From Saprospiraceae bacterium (lineage in GTDB: Bacteria; Bacteroidota; Bacteroidia; Chitinophagales; Saprospiraceae): DNA of 64,000 nucleotides. The notes under the pieces were generated by a model that searched no databases, had not been told where the DNA came from, and worked only from the letters and a program-made list of their open reading frames with translations. This document shows positions 7,623 through 16,766 of this stretch, one piece after another. Numbering within the stretch: position 1 is the stretch's first letter; each line of letters starts with the position of its first letter. The DNA is taken from assembly GCA_016714985.1 (NCBI GenBank), contig JADKBS010000023.1, forward strand, positions 1 through 64,000, read 5' to 3'. A program made the position numbers and the translations under genes.

Positions 7623-10600
7623 TCAGTCGTCTTCGACCGTTTGGGGTGAGGTGATTCTATCTGCTGGGATTAGGGAAAAGTATTTTGGGTCAGCGCTGCC
7701 GTTGACGTCTCCAACTTTGATGGCGATGAAGTCGAAGGCTTCGCTAAAACCGGGATAATTTGGATTTAATCCTTCGGGAAAAGGCGGTTCAAAAGGGTTG
7801 TTGGGGTTCGGGAAAAACCAGTACTTAGGTACGAATCGCCAAGAAGTGTTATTCGGTAATTCATCTACCACATGTATGATAAGTTTTGTCAGCAGAACCA
7901 AGTCAAATGTGCTAACGGCATTTGAACGGTTTACATCAGCAGCTATTATCTTGTATGGGCTATCAAGCCGTTCAATGTCCAATATGTGTTTTCGAATTAA
8001 AACTATGTCAAAGGTGGTTACGCCATTTGTGTGGTTTAGGTTTTTTGAAGGAGTTAGCGTTACTGATGCTTCGTTATAAGTTTCCCCTGCATAAAAACGG
8101 CCCAAACTGTCCGTAATAGTGGTGCCGAAGTTGGATTCAATAATTACATTCGAAACACCAACCCCTGTTTCGGTTTTTATTGTACCTGCAACGGAAACAC
8201 TGCAATCAGCTTCGCTTATTATCAGAATAGGTACTTGACATACGCTATGGTTGCCATTTTTGTCAATTGCGTAAATGTCCAATAAATCCAATTCAACATC
8301 ATTGCAAGTCAAACTCTTTGTATTATCTCCTGGAGATGTAGAAAAGGACAACGATACATTTCCTCCACAGTTGTCCTGAACGTCCACAACAAATTCATAA
8401 GCATGCACATCTACTATGCCTGAATGAGGCATATAAATAATTTGCAGGTCTTGTAAGCAATTGACGACTGGTGGTGTGTTTTCCTTGACTTGAACGTTCG
8501 TCCAGCATGTGTGCTGATTGTAGCATTTGTCCACGGCAGTGTAGCTGACCTGATAAGTTCCGGTTGGAACGTTTGGAAATGGGCCTGTTACCGTTTGCCA
8601 ACCATTATTGATTAAAATTTGTGTTGACATCACCCAGTCGTCGGTGCACTCTGCTACTGCTGGAATAGGTAGCTCCAAGTTTGTGTGACAAGCCCCACCC
8701 ACGATTATCACCGCTGGAATAGAACACCCATTCAAAAACACTGGAGCAACGCTGTCCTGCACTTTGATGACCTGTTGATAGGTGATATACCCATCTATTC
8801 CAGCCTTAAAGGTTCGGCTGCTGCAAGCTCCATCACCATTCAGGTCGCAATCGGGAAAGTTTAGTTGGGTTTCCACAATATCAAGGGCTGTATCATTTCC
8901 TGTTGAAACGCAAGTATTTTGTACAACCCAAGTGCGAACGATTTTATAGCAAGCATCGGGCACGATATTGAAAATTTCATCCGTGAAACTGGTTTCAATG
9001 TTTTCGCAACTTACCCCAAAAAGCACAGGTTCCCCCAAGTGGAAAGGTGATTCCCCACAATTAATAGTAAGGTTAGCAGGAAACTCTACAATGAAATCCG
9101 ATATTGCCTCCACGGTGATGGTCTGTACGCATTGGTCGGCAAGTTCTTCAGCGCCAAGCGTTCGGGTAATCGTTCCAGCCTTGCAGTCATTGATGTCCAA
9201 AGCAACTGTTTGTGTGGGAGTAACGAGGCAATTGGCGTAAAACTGCATTTCACCGAATTGCTCCAAGACGCTATAATCCTGCGCATTCAAAGCTGTCTCC
9301 AGTGTTTCGATGAAAAATTCGCAATCAACGGCCATGTTCGGTGGACACGACACCAAGGTGCCATCCTGTACCTGAATCACAATTGGGTGCTCCGCAATGT
9401 TTCCACAGGCATCTGTTGCGATGTATTTACCAGGATAACTGCCTGTCGGTACTGCTATCACCGTGAATCCGCCATTCCCTTCTATGGTGTCCCAAGGCGT
9501 TACCACTTGCACGATGAACCCTGAGCAATCATCCGATATGGCTGCTTCGGGCAGGTTGGCATCCAACCCGCAAGCTGTGTCGGTGCTAATAAATACGGTA
9601 TCGGCCATAAGTATGCTAGGGCCTTGTGTGTCCAATACCCTGATGATTTGTTGGTGCTGTACCACTTGCGTATTGCACCAGTCCACCATCGTCCATGTTC
9701 GGAGTATTTTATAGCTCGCTTCACAAATGGTAAGTATCAAATCTTCGTAATCAATGGTCATGTCACAAGAAGCCGGAATAGGTAATCCTCCAATGGTCGG
9801 TTCACCAGCATTGGCTGGTTCAGTGAGCATGGGGTTGCTATCGAAATCATTGCAAGAAAAAAGGGTGTCGATTGGAGAAATAATTTGTGAGAGTGTGTTT
9901 CGCCGGACTTGGATGGTTTGGGTACAAATACGTTCATTGAAATACCTGTCAGTGACTTTCCAGAAACGGTCAATTTCACTGACAAAATCGTCGCCACAAT
10001 TGAGGTCGGTATAGCTGTCGAGATAGGTCAGGGTTATTTCATCAGTTGGAAGACAAGAAAAATAATCCGCTTCTCCACTTAATGCTGGAAGCGGTTCTTG
10101 ATTACATTGAATAATGGCATCGGGTGGGCAAGCGATGCTAAGCGGAAGGCTATAAGGTACAACTTCAACGCTGCCCCAGCATGTTTGGCCAATTACGAGA
10201 TTGGTGACCCTGATGGTGACTGTTTCCCCAACATCTCCTTCATCCATAATCGCTGGGGAGACAATCCCACCCATAGGTGTTATTCGGGCAATGCTATAAT
10301 TGCTTGGGCAGCCATAAATACCTACCAGCATCATATCCAGGCTGATGGTTTTTGTGCAATCATCGTCCAGGAATACCGGAACAGCATCCTCACAGGCCAT
10401 CTGAGGGTTGTTGTTGCCCTGAACAGTAACTGTAAAGGCGCAAGTCACAATTCCACCACCCACTTCCACTCCCGTCAATGAAACAGGGGTTAGCCCAATA
10501 GGGAAGACATGCCCTGGCCCTGGGTTAAATATGGTATCCACCAATGTTACTGTACTGCTCCAGGCAAGGCTATTGAAATCAAGTGTGGCCTCGCAGGACT

Positions 10601-10733
10601 GGGGAGGGGCAGTAATGGTCAGGTTGGCCGGACAAATCAAGGTGGCTGAAGCAAGTGAGAGACAGGCCACCCACCATGCGAAGACAAGAAAAAGGCGCTT
10701 TTGCTCAGCGCATAGGACGTAAAAGGCGTTCAT
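7623..10733 (-). CDS. Large secreted HYR-type surface protein with dockerin-like C-terminus
   Basis: A 1036-residue exported protein. A signal peptide (MNAFYVLCAEQKRLFLVFAW...ASA) precedes an opening ICPANLTITAPPQSCEATLDF typical of HYR/immunoglobulin-like modules. Many modules follow with the same CPPDAIIQCNQE, DNCGG and KVQDSVAPVF signatures, and about 40 cysteines probably pair within modules. The C-terminus has a carboxypeptidase-regulatory-like repeat (GTIKTETGVGVSNVIIES) then two dockerin-like repeats (AADVNRSNAVSTFDLVLLTK and IAIKVGDVNGSADP). No typical type IX sorting domain ends the protein. I place the start at 10733, where the signal peptide begins. Adhesion is a guess. Confidence 0.8.
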   Translation of the reverse strand: MNAFYVLCAEQKRLFLVFAWWVACLSLASATLICPANLTITAPPQSCEATLDFNSLAWSSTVTLVDTIFNPGPGHVFPIGLTPVSLTGVEVGGGIVTCAFTVTVQGNNNPQMACEDAVPVFLDDDCTKTISLDMMLVGIYGCPSNYSIARITPMGGIVSPAIMDEGDVGETVTIRVTNLVIGQTCWGSVEVVPYSLPLSIACPPDAIIQCNQEPLPALSGEADYFSCLPTDEITLTYLDSYTDLNCGDDFVSEIDRFWKVTDRYFNERICTQTIQVRRNTLSQIISPIDTLFSCNDFDSNPMLTEPANAGEPTIGGLPIPASCDMTIDYEDLILTICEASYKILRTWTMVDWCNTQVVQHQQIIRVLDTQGPSILMADTVFISTDTACGLDANLPEAAISDDCSGFIVQVVTPWDTIEGNGGFTVIAVPTGSYPGKYIATDACGNIAEHPIVIQVQDGTLVSCPPNMAVDCEFFIETLETALNAQDYSVLEQFGEMQFYANCLVTPTQTVALDINDCKAGTITRTLGAEELADQCVQTITVEAISDFIVEFPANLTINCGESPFHLGEPVLFGVSCENIETSFTDEIFNIVPDACYKIVRTWVVQNTCVSTGNDTALDIVETQLNFPDCDLNGDGACSSRTFKAGIDGYITYQQVIKVQDSVAPVFLNGCSIPAVIIVGGACHTNLELPIPAVAECTDDWVMSTQILINNGWQTVTGPFPNVPTGTYQVSYTAVDKCYNQHTCWTNVQVKENTPPVVNCLQDLQIIYMPHSGIVDVHAYEFVVDVQDNCGGNVSLSFSTSPGDNTKSLTCNDVELDLLDIYAIDKNGNHSVCQVPILIISEADCSVSVAGTIKTETGVGVSNVIIESNFGTTITDSLGRFYAGETYNEASVTLTPSKNLNHTNGVTTFDIVLIRKHILDIERLDSPYKIIAADVNRSNAVSTFDLVLLTKLIIHVVDELPNNTSWRFVPKYWFFPNPNNPFEPPFPEGLNPNYPGFSEAFDFIAIKVGDVNGSADPKYFSLIPADRITSPQTVEDD

Positions 10734-11013
10734 GGAAATTAGGTTTTCGGTAAAGTCTAAATGACCAGATTGCCTTAAGCCATGCAGCATTATATTGCAT
10801 CATGGAGAATAAACAACGGAGCCACCGAACGGTACCTTGGTGTTAGAGAATAATTCCAGACTTGAAATCGCACAATTTAGATGGTCCTTAAAATGAACGA
10901 AAGGTAAGTGTATCGGAACTCGTTTCCGATGGGTGTGTAATGAAATCGTGGGCTAAAGATACCAGCGATTTTCCAAAATTAAATACTTGCGGATGTTTTT
11001 TTTGAAAAATGGT

Positions 11014-12558
11014 TCACTCACAACCAATGCCTATCAGTTTCAGCAGTGATTTGTCGAACTGCAATGGATTAGTCCTGTTTGCATCGTCGGGAAAGATTTC
11101 CCAAACTGTTTGCGAATTTGGATTGTATTGAACCCACATCACGGTACTCGATAAATCCAATTGATTTGCGCTGAGTCGGTACAGCCAGACTGAATCCTTT
11201 TCGATGCCAAGGTCTTCCATACCAAATGGGTTTTTGGCCGCATAGAGCAACAAAGACTGCCCTGATGTCCTTGCAGCTTGTTGGAGCGACCGTACTTTTT
11301 CATTGCTGCTCACAATGGCTTTCACGGCCTCATTGCAGGTGCGCATCTTGCCCAAATCCGATTTAGGGTCAAGGCGAAGGGCGTACACAGAGTCCATCAA
11401 AAAGCCCTTTTTGCGTGCTTCGTGGTTGGGGAAATAGATTTCCCGTACGAAACGCAACCCCTTGACTTCCAAGAATTTAAGGCTGTCAATCCAACCAAGT
11501 GATTGAAAATAGCAGCCCTCCAGGTTCACGTCCACCAGTGAGGCGTTTTGTAGCTTCACTCCTTCGAGGTTCGTCCCTGAGAAGTCGCCTTCCAAATAAA
11601 TCTGGCGTAGGTCGGCATTGCTCATGTTACCGTCCAGCATGGTGATATTCTCCATGCGGCTCTCCCGTAAGTTGGCCCCAGCGAGGTTGATGCCGTTCAT
11701 GGCCGTGTTTCGGAAGGTGGCGTGCTCCAGCCATGCATTGGACAAATCGGCGCCTGCAAGGTCGGCGTAGTTGAAATTGGCGTTGGAAAAGGAGGAGTTC
11801 GCCAGCTTTGCCCCCCGCAGGTAGGCCTCCGAAAAATTCGCCTCTCGCAGGTCTGCGTAGTTGAAATTGGCCCTTGCGTATATTTTATCGTAGGTGGCCT
11901 TGTCCAGGTTGCTGTTTACCAAGGAAAAAAGCAGCTGCCCCCGCTCTGGGCTAAGTTGGCGAGGTGTCAATGAATCGTTTTCAAGGTAACGGTAGGGCCG
12001 CATGCTCTGGCTGAGGGAAACAATCCTTCCAATCAAGGCATCGCTGAGTGTTCGGTCTTTGTTGCTGCGCAATTCGATGTCGAGTTTGTCCATGATATTG
12101 CTCATGAAAAAAATCAGGGAGCTGCGGCGGTTTCCTTCCTCAAGGTTGATTTGCTGGTCCAATCGTTCATTTTGGCGCCCCAGCAAGCTATTTTGCACAT
12201 CCAGCTTGTCGTTTTGGCGAGATAGCATCCAGGTTTGCACGGCCATTATCAATAAAGGTGCAATGGCTGCAAGAATGGCAAAGGTGCCAATTCGAGTGAT
12301 GCGCCAAACCACCTGTGCCATGATTTCGGAAAGGGTATCCTTCTTGATATTTCCGCCAGGCAATTCATCCAAAAGTTGCTTGAAACTGTTTTTCAAGCCT
12401 TTGCCCGCCAGCACCCGTGTCGTGGAGGTTGCCACCAATTTCCTTACTGCTGCACTGGTGGTGTTCGCCAGTTTATTGGCTTCCAATTCAGCTTTTAGCC
12501 GGAGGTTTTCGATTTCAAGTTGCTTGATGCGCTCGTTATTTTCTTCCGAAGGATTCAT
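11014..12558 (-). CDS. Pentapeptide-repeat membrane protein
   Basis: A 514-residue protein. An N-terminal coiled coil (IKQLEIENLRLKAELEANKL) precedes a membrane segment at about 95-115 (IGTFAILAAIAPLLIMAV) and a second coiled coil (LSRQNDKLDVQNSLLGRQNE). From about 235 to 345 come pentapeptide repeats of A(N/D)Lxx type (ANFNYADLREANFSEAYLRG, SNADLRQIYLEGDFSGTNLE), which form a right-handed beta-helix. The final 170 residues (FLEVKGLRFVREIYF onward) are unassigned. The repeats suggest a protein-binding or scaffold role. It is divergent from the next gene, with a 185-base gap that should hold both promoters. Confidence 0.8.
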   Translation of the reverse strand: MNPSEENNERIKQLEIENLRLKAELEANKLANTTSAAVRKLVATSTTRVLAGKGLKNSFKQLLDELPGGNIKKDTLSEIMAQVVWRITRIGTFAILAAIAPLLIMAVQTWMLSRQNDKLDVQNSLLGRQNERLDQQINLEEGNRRSSLIFFMSNIMDKLDIELRSNKDRTLSDALIGRIVSLSQSMRPYRYLENDSLTPRQLSPERGQLLFSLVNSNLDKATYDKIYARANFNYADLREANFSEAYLRGAKLANSSFSNANFNYADLAGADLSNAWLEHATFRNTAMNGINLAGANLRESRMENITMLDGNMSNADLRQIYLEGDFSGTNLEGVKLQNASLVDVNLEGCYFQSLGWIDSLKFLEVKGLRFVREIYFPNHEARKKGFLMDSVYALRLDPKSDLGKMRTCNEAVKAIVSSNEKVRSLQQAARTSGQSLLLYAAKNPFGMEDLGIEKDSVWLYRLSANQLDLSSTVMWVQYNPNSQTVWEIFPDDANRTNPLQFDKSLLKLIGIGCE

Positions 12559-12743
12559 TCAATGCGGATTGATACTTGGTTTTGTTCATTTTTTGAACTG
12601 TAAACATACCGAATTATGGATATGGAAACGCATTCAATGGAGAATACCTTGAAATGTAAATGCCTATTGGACTTGCAACTTTAGGAAGAATCCACTTATT
12701 TTTGACCATCAATTTCACTTTGCTCCTAAATTTTTTTTTCAAA

Positions 12744-13352
12744 ATGCGGCTTATTTTCTCTTTAATGCTTTTGCTACTCATCCCGATGCTTGGTGCAAAA
12801 GCACAAGAATACAAAGGTGTGTTCTTTGGATACAATTACTCCACGGTATCAAATATTGAAGGAATAAAAGGCTGGCAAGGTGGCTTTCACATGGGCTATG
12901 CTGTCCGAGGTGACATAAGCAAGAGGAAAACCATGCAATTGGAGTTGATGGCTATGGTTGAAGGTGCAAGCTCCAATAATGCAGACCTGAGGCTAAAACT
13001 TGCCTATTTAAAAATGCCGCTATTATTGAACTTCGGAGTTGGTGAAGAAAGTGGAAAGAACCTACGATTGCTGATGGGTGTGCAACCCGCTTTTTACATG
13101 GGTGGTTTCTTGAAAATAGGACACAAGCATTACTTGCCCAGATTCATTCGAGAAGATGAAGAAACTTACTTGCAACCTAATTTTAACTACTTTGATGGTG
13201 GGAAATACGCACCAAGGAATTGGAACATGGAGGCGACAATAGGATTTGAGTCTTGTAGAGAACCACTGAATTACGGCGTTAGAGCGTCGATGGGGCTGAT
13301 AAGTAATGAGCGATTTCAAAGTACAAGTATCTGCTTCCGATTAGGTTTCTGA
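12744..13352 (+). CDS. Outer-membrane beta-barrel protein, PorT-like
   Basis: A 202-residue protein with a signal peptide (MRLIFSLMLLLLIPMLGAKA, cleavage before QEYK) followed by alternating amphipathic strands ending in aromatics, and a final SICFRLGF with the C-terminal Phe usual for outer-membrane barrels. It looks like the 'outer membrane protein beta-barrel domain' group common in Bacteroidota. Upstream in-frame codons (from 12660) precede the signal peptide and are unlikely to be used. Function unknown; it is a single gene. Confidence 0.75.
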   Translation: MRLIFSLMLLLLIPMLGAKAQEYKGVFFGYNYSTVSNIEGIKGWQGGFHMGYAVRGDISKRKTMQLELMAMVEGASSNNADLRLKLAYLKMPLLLNFGVGEESGKNLRLLMGVQPAFYMGGFLKIGHKHYLPRFIREDEETYLQPNFNYFDGGKYAPRNWNMEATIGFESCREPLNYGVRASMGLISNERFQSTSICFRLGF

Positions 13353-13542
13353 TGGAATGGCGTTGGTGTATTTTTATATAAAGTATTGATTTTCATTGTC
13401 TTATCCATAGGGTTAAAATCTACTACTTTTTGATTCCCGCTTTTTTCTATTCTAGTATTCGTTCAAAAAAGCCAACGTCCAATTTATTTCCAATTGCTAA
13501 AAAAAATCTCCTGTTATGCAAACCTATTCCTTTCTATTCTGT

Positions 13543-13550
13543 TATCTTTG
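13543..13550 (+). promoter_or_regulatory. Possible promoter -7 element for the isc genes
   Basis: TATCTTTG matches the Bacteroidota -7 element TAnnTTTG and lies 37 bases before the iscS start. I see no clear TTTG about 18 bases upstream, so the call is tentative. The rest of 13353-13587 is AT-rich and shows nothing else. Confidence 0.45.
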
Positions 13551-13587
13551 CGCTTAGAATAAATCTAAATAAAAATAACGAACCTGT

Positions 13588-14805
13588 ATGGCAGGCAGAA
13601 AAATCTATCTCGACAACAACGCTACCACCCCCTGCGACCCACGGGTTGTTGAGGCAATGGTACCTTACTTTTTCGAACACCACGGCAATGCAGCCAGTCG
13701 CAACCACCCATTCGGATGGGAAGCGGAAGAGGCCGTTGACTACGCCCGTGAACAAGTCGCCAAACTCTTGGATGCCGACGAGAAGGAAATCATCTTCACT
13801 TCTGGAGCAACAGAAAGCGATAACCTCGCCATCAAAGGTGTCTATGAGATGTACTCCCGCAAAGGCAACCACATCATCACTGTCAAGACCGAGCACAAAG
13901 CCGTACTCGACACCTGCAACAAGCTCGAAAAGCATGGCGCCGAAGTAACGTATTTAGACGTGAAAAGCGATGGGATGATTGACCTTGAAGAATTGGAGGC
14001 CGCCATCAAGCCCAACACCATCATGGTTTCGGTGATGTGGGCAAATAATGAGACAGGGGTTATCCAACCCATGAAGGAGATTGGGGCGATATGCGAGAAG
14101 CATGGCGTGCTTTTTTTCAGCGATGCAACACAGGCTGTCGGTAAAATAAAAACTCATCCCCGTGAGGTAGGAGTGCATTTGATGGCTTTCACTGGCCATA
14201 AAATGTACGGACCCAAAGGAGTTGGCGCACTTTACGTCAGCCGGAAAAACCCTCGGGTGAAGGTTACCGCACAAATGGACGGCGGTGGTCACGAACGGGG
14301 CATGCGCTCCGGTACCTTGAACGTGCCGGGCATTGTCGGCTTCGGAAAAGCCGCTGAAATCGCCATGAATGAGATGGAACAGGACGCTGCCCGCCTCAGC
14401 AGCTTACGGGACAAACTTGAAAAAGGCTTTTTCGAATTGGAGGAAGTCTATATCAACGGCAACGTAAACTCAAGGATGCCGCATGTGACCAATATATCAT
14501 TCAAGCATGTGGAAGGTGAAGGTTTGATGATGACCTTCAACCAAGAGATCGCCCTCTCCTCTGGTTCGGCGTGTACCTCGGCTTCTTTGGAGCCGTCCTA
14601 CGTGTTGGTGGCACTTGGCTTGGGCGACGACTTGGCCCATAGCTCCCTTCGTTTCAGCCTAGGTCGTTTTACCACCGAGGAGGATGTGAACTACGCTATC
14701 GAAGCTATAAAAAAAGGTGTTAACCACATGCGTGACCTCAGCCCAATCTGGGAAATGTACAAAGAAGGCGTTGACCTTTCAAAGATTGAATGGGCGGCAC
14801 ATTGA
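13588..14805 (+). CDS. iscS: Cysteine desulfurase IscS
   Basis: A 405-residue PLP enzyme that takes sulfur from cysteine for Fe-S cluster and thio-nucleotide synthesis. It starts IYLDNNATTPCDPRVVEAM; the ATESDNLAIKG block, HKAVLDTC, WANNETGVIQP, and the PLP lysine in TGHKMYGPKG are all present. The active-site cysteine sits in a SSGSACTSASLEPS loop near residue 330, the IscS-type long loop. The next gene is iscU, 85 bases on. No IscR regulator gene lies upstream in the window. Confidence 0.95.
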   Translation: MAGRKIYLDNNATTPCDPRVVEAMVPYFFEHHGNAASRNHPFGWEAEEAVDYAREQVAKLLDADEKEIIFTSGATESDNLAIKGVYEMYSRKGNHIITVKTEHKAVLDTCNKLEKHGAEVTYLDVKSDGMIDLEELEAAIKPNTIMVSVMWANNETGVIQPMKEIGAICEKHGVLFFSDATQAVGKIKTHPREVGVHLMAFTGHKMYGPKGVGALYVSRKNPRVKVTAQMDGGGHERGMRSGTLNVPGIVGFGKAAEIAMNEMEQDAARLSSLRDKLEKGFFELEEVYINGNVNSRMPHVTNISFKHVEGEGLMMTFNQEIALSSGSACTSASLEPSYVLVALGLGDDLAHSSLRFSLGRFTTEEDVNYAIEAIKKGVNHMRDLSPIWEMYKEGVDLSKIEWAAH

Positions 14806-14890
14806 GAAAAAACCGGTTGACGATTGACGGCTTTCGTTTGAAGGCAGCAATTCAGCAATCCAACAATATCAACAATTCAACAATTTTAGA

Positions 14891-15301
14891 ATGGCTTATT
14901 CAAATAAAGTAATCGACCATTTTCACAATCCCCGCAACGTTGGAACGCTCGACAAAGCGAAGAAGAACGTAGGCACTGGCCTAGTTGGTGCTCCTGAGTG
15001 CGGCGATGTGATGCGGCTTCAAATCGAAGTTGACGAAGCAACAGGCGTAATCCAGGATGCCAAGTTCAAGACCTTTGGATGTGGCTCGGCGATTGCTTCT
15101 TCTTCTTTGGCAACCGAATGGCTGAAAGGCAAGTCAGTTGACGATGCCCTTAAAATTGACAATATGGACATTGTGGAAGAACTGGCCTTGCCACCCGTTA
15201 AAATCCACTGTTCTGTATTGGCAGAAGATGCTATCAAGGCTGCTATTGCGGACTATAAATCGAAGAATGGTGTTTCAGTTGAGGCTCAAGCCTTGGCTTA
15301 A
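14891..15301 (+). CDS. iscU: Fe-S cluster scaffold IscU
   Basis: A 136-residue scaffold on which Fe-S clusters are built with sulfur from IscS. The three ligand cysteines are present: GAPECGDVM (with the adjacent Asp), KTFGCGSAIASSS and KIHCSVLAEDA. It starts MAYSNKVIDHFHNPRNVG, the family standard. The gap to iscS holds a short AACAATTCAACAATTT-type repeat but no terminator, so the two are likely cotranscribed. A GC-rich hairpin lies 32 bases after the stop. Confidence 0.95.
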   Translation: MAYSNKVIDHFHNPRNVGTLDKAKKNVGTGLVGAPECGDVMRLQIEVDEATGVIQDAKFKTFGCGSAIASSSLATEWLKGKSVDDALKIDNMDIVEELALPPVKIHCSVLAEDAIKAAIADYKSKNGVSVEAQALA

Positions 15302-15326
15302 TTCACTTGCAAATTCCGTAAGAACA

Positions 15327-15375
15327 TAGCAGGGGTTGTTTTGGGGAACATTTTCAATTTTCTCCGAAACAACCC
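15327..15375 (+). repeat. REP-like palindrome copy A (3' end of iscU)
   Basis: TAGCAGGGG leads into an imperfect inverted repeat (GGGTTGTTTtGGgGAA against TTCtCCgAAACAACCC) with ATTTTCAATTTT near the centre. It shares TAGCAGGGG, TGTTTTGGGG and the ATTTTCAATTTT centre with elements at 21934-21983 and 25263-25318. It may also end iscU transcripts. Confidence 0.7.
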
Positions 15376-15569
15376 AATTTTAGAAAGGTAAAAGAAGAAA
15401 TCCATTTTTCATTTACCGTTCTCTAAGTGAAGTTGAATAAGTAAGTTTGACCGATTGGATTTGCAAAAACTTGTCAATCAATACCTTGCAAAATCATTCC
15501 CGACAAGCCGGGAAAAGTTGTTCATCTTTTCATTCAACATTCACTAATTAGTTACCATATCCATTTGTT

Positions 15570-15896
15570 ATGCTTTTTGTGGCAGACAGCGCCAAAGAGC
15601 GCATCCATCAAATCAAGAAAAAGGAGGGCTTCGGGGATGATTATTTTGTCCGGGTCAGTGTGACGAGTGGGGGCTGTTCTGGCCTTAGCTACAACATGGA
15701 CTTTGACAATGAAAGTCAGCCCAATGACCAGGTGTTTGAGGACAATGAAACAAAGGTCGTAACTGACCTCAAAAGTTTTTTATACCTCTTCAATTCCACT
15801 CTTGAATTCTCAGGTGGCCTTGAGGGTAAGGGCTTTTTCTTCAATAACCCGAATGCAGCTCGAACATGTGGCTGTGGTGAGAGCTTCGCTGTTTGA
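15570..15896 (+). CDS. HesB/IscA-family iron-sulfur assembly protein
   Basis: A 108-residue A-type carrier protein. It has the conserved cysteines C35 in SVTSGGCSGLSYNM and the C-terminal CGCGESF pair. It follows iscS-iscU on the same strand but is 268 bases away, past a hairpin, so it likely has its own promoter, which I cannot pinpoint. It would pass assembled clusters to client proteins. Whether it is IscA, SufA or ErpA cannot be told from sequence alone. Confidence 0.9.
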   Translation: MLFVADSAKERIHQIKKKEGFGDDYFVRVSVTSGGCSGLSYNMDFDNESQPNDQVFEDNETKVVTDLKSFLYLFNSTLEFSGGLEGKGFFFNNPNAARTCGCGESFAV

Positions 15897-15928
15897 TGAG
15901 ATTATAATTCTCATTTAAGCCAAAAACA

Positions 15929-15962
15929 AAGCCTCGGTGGTGTACAACCAACCGAGGCTTTT
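15929..15962. terminator. Bidirectional terminator between iscA and rpsP
   Basis: AAGCCTCGGT and ACCGAGGCTT pair over 10 bp with a 12-base loop and end in TTTT on the plus strand; the minus strand begins with the matching AAAA side. It sits between two convergent genes. Confidence 0.85.
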
Positions 15963-15994
15963 ATGTAGTAGAAGTTATTCTTGTTTTAAACTGG

Positions 15995-16501
15995 TTATTC
16001 CTCTTCCTGCTTTGCTGCTTCTTCAACCACTTCTGGAGTTGGTGTAGGAGCTACCACAATTTTAGGAATCTCTTTTTTAGGAGCTACCGCAATGTTCAAT
16101 CCCGCAACTTTTGCCCGGAATGCTGCCTTTTCGTTGACAATTTTTTCCGCACGTGCAGCGGTCTTGGTATCCTTGGCTGCTATATATTCCGTGATTTTCT
16201 GAACAGCAACATCTTCCGTATAGGCACCTTTTGCGACACCGCGCATAACGTGCTTGCGATAGAAGACGCCTTTGAAGCGAAGCATTGCTCGAACTGTGTC
16301 AGTTGGCTGCGCTCCTTTCTGAAGCCATTCAAAGGCTTTGTCGGCGTCCAATTCAATCGTTGCTGGCTGTGTCAGCGGATTGTAAGTCCCGATTTTTTCG
16401 ATAAAACGGCCATCACGAGGCGCACGGGCATCAGCGATGACGATGTGGTAGAAAGGCTTTTTCTTTTTGCCCTTTCTTTGCAATCTGATTTTAACTGCCA
16501 T
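15995..16501 (-). CDS. rpsP: 30S ribosomal protein S16
   Basis: A 168-residue S16. The core of about 80 residues starts MAVKIRLQRKGKKKKPFYHI and carries VIADARAPRDGRFIEKIGTYNP. It is followed by an extension rich in Ala, Lys, Pro and Glu (KKEIPKIVVAPTPTPEVV...) that roughly doubles the E. coli length; such tails are common in Bacteroidota S16. I use the MAVKIR start at 16501 rather than an in-frame codon 30 bases upstream. Confidence 0.95.
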   Translation of the reverse strand: MAVKIRLQRKGKKKKPFYHIVIADARAPRDGRFIEKIGTYNPLTQPATIELDADKAFEWLQKGAQPTDTVRAMLRFKGVFYRKHVMRGVAKGAYTEDVAVQKITEYIAAKDTKTAARAEKIVNEKAAFRAKVAGLNIAVAPKKEIPKIVVAPTPTPEVVEEAAKQEEE

Positions 16502-16766
16502 TTTAAATGTTTGATAATGAGGTGCTTGCAATAAAAATGAAACAAACGGTATCGCTTCACTCCAATTTCCAAAACCTCGATTTCACCATCCCCACTTACC
16601 CTGACAAGCAGGCGGTGGGATTAAGCGGGCGCAAAAGTATGTTTTTTTTACTACAATCAAGCCGTTACGCACTGTTTTTTTACCAATGACTTGATTTATT
16701 GGAAAAAAAACCTGAAAATTGCGTGCACTTTAGAGAATTCCCCCAACGAAACAAACCATTTTACTG

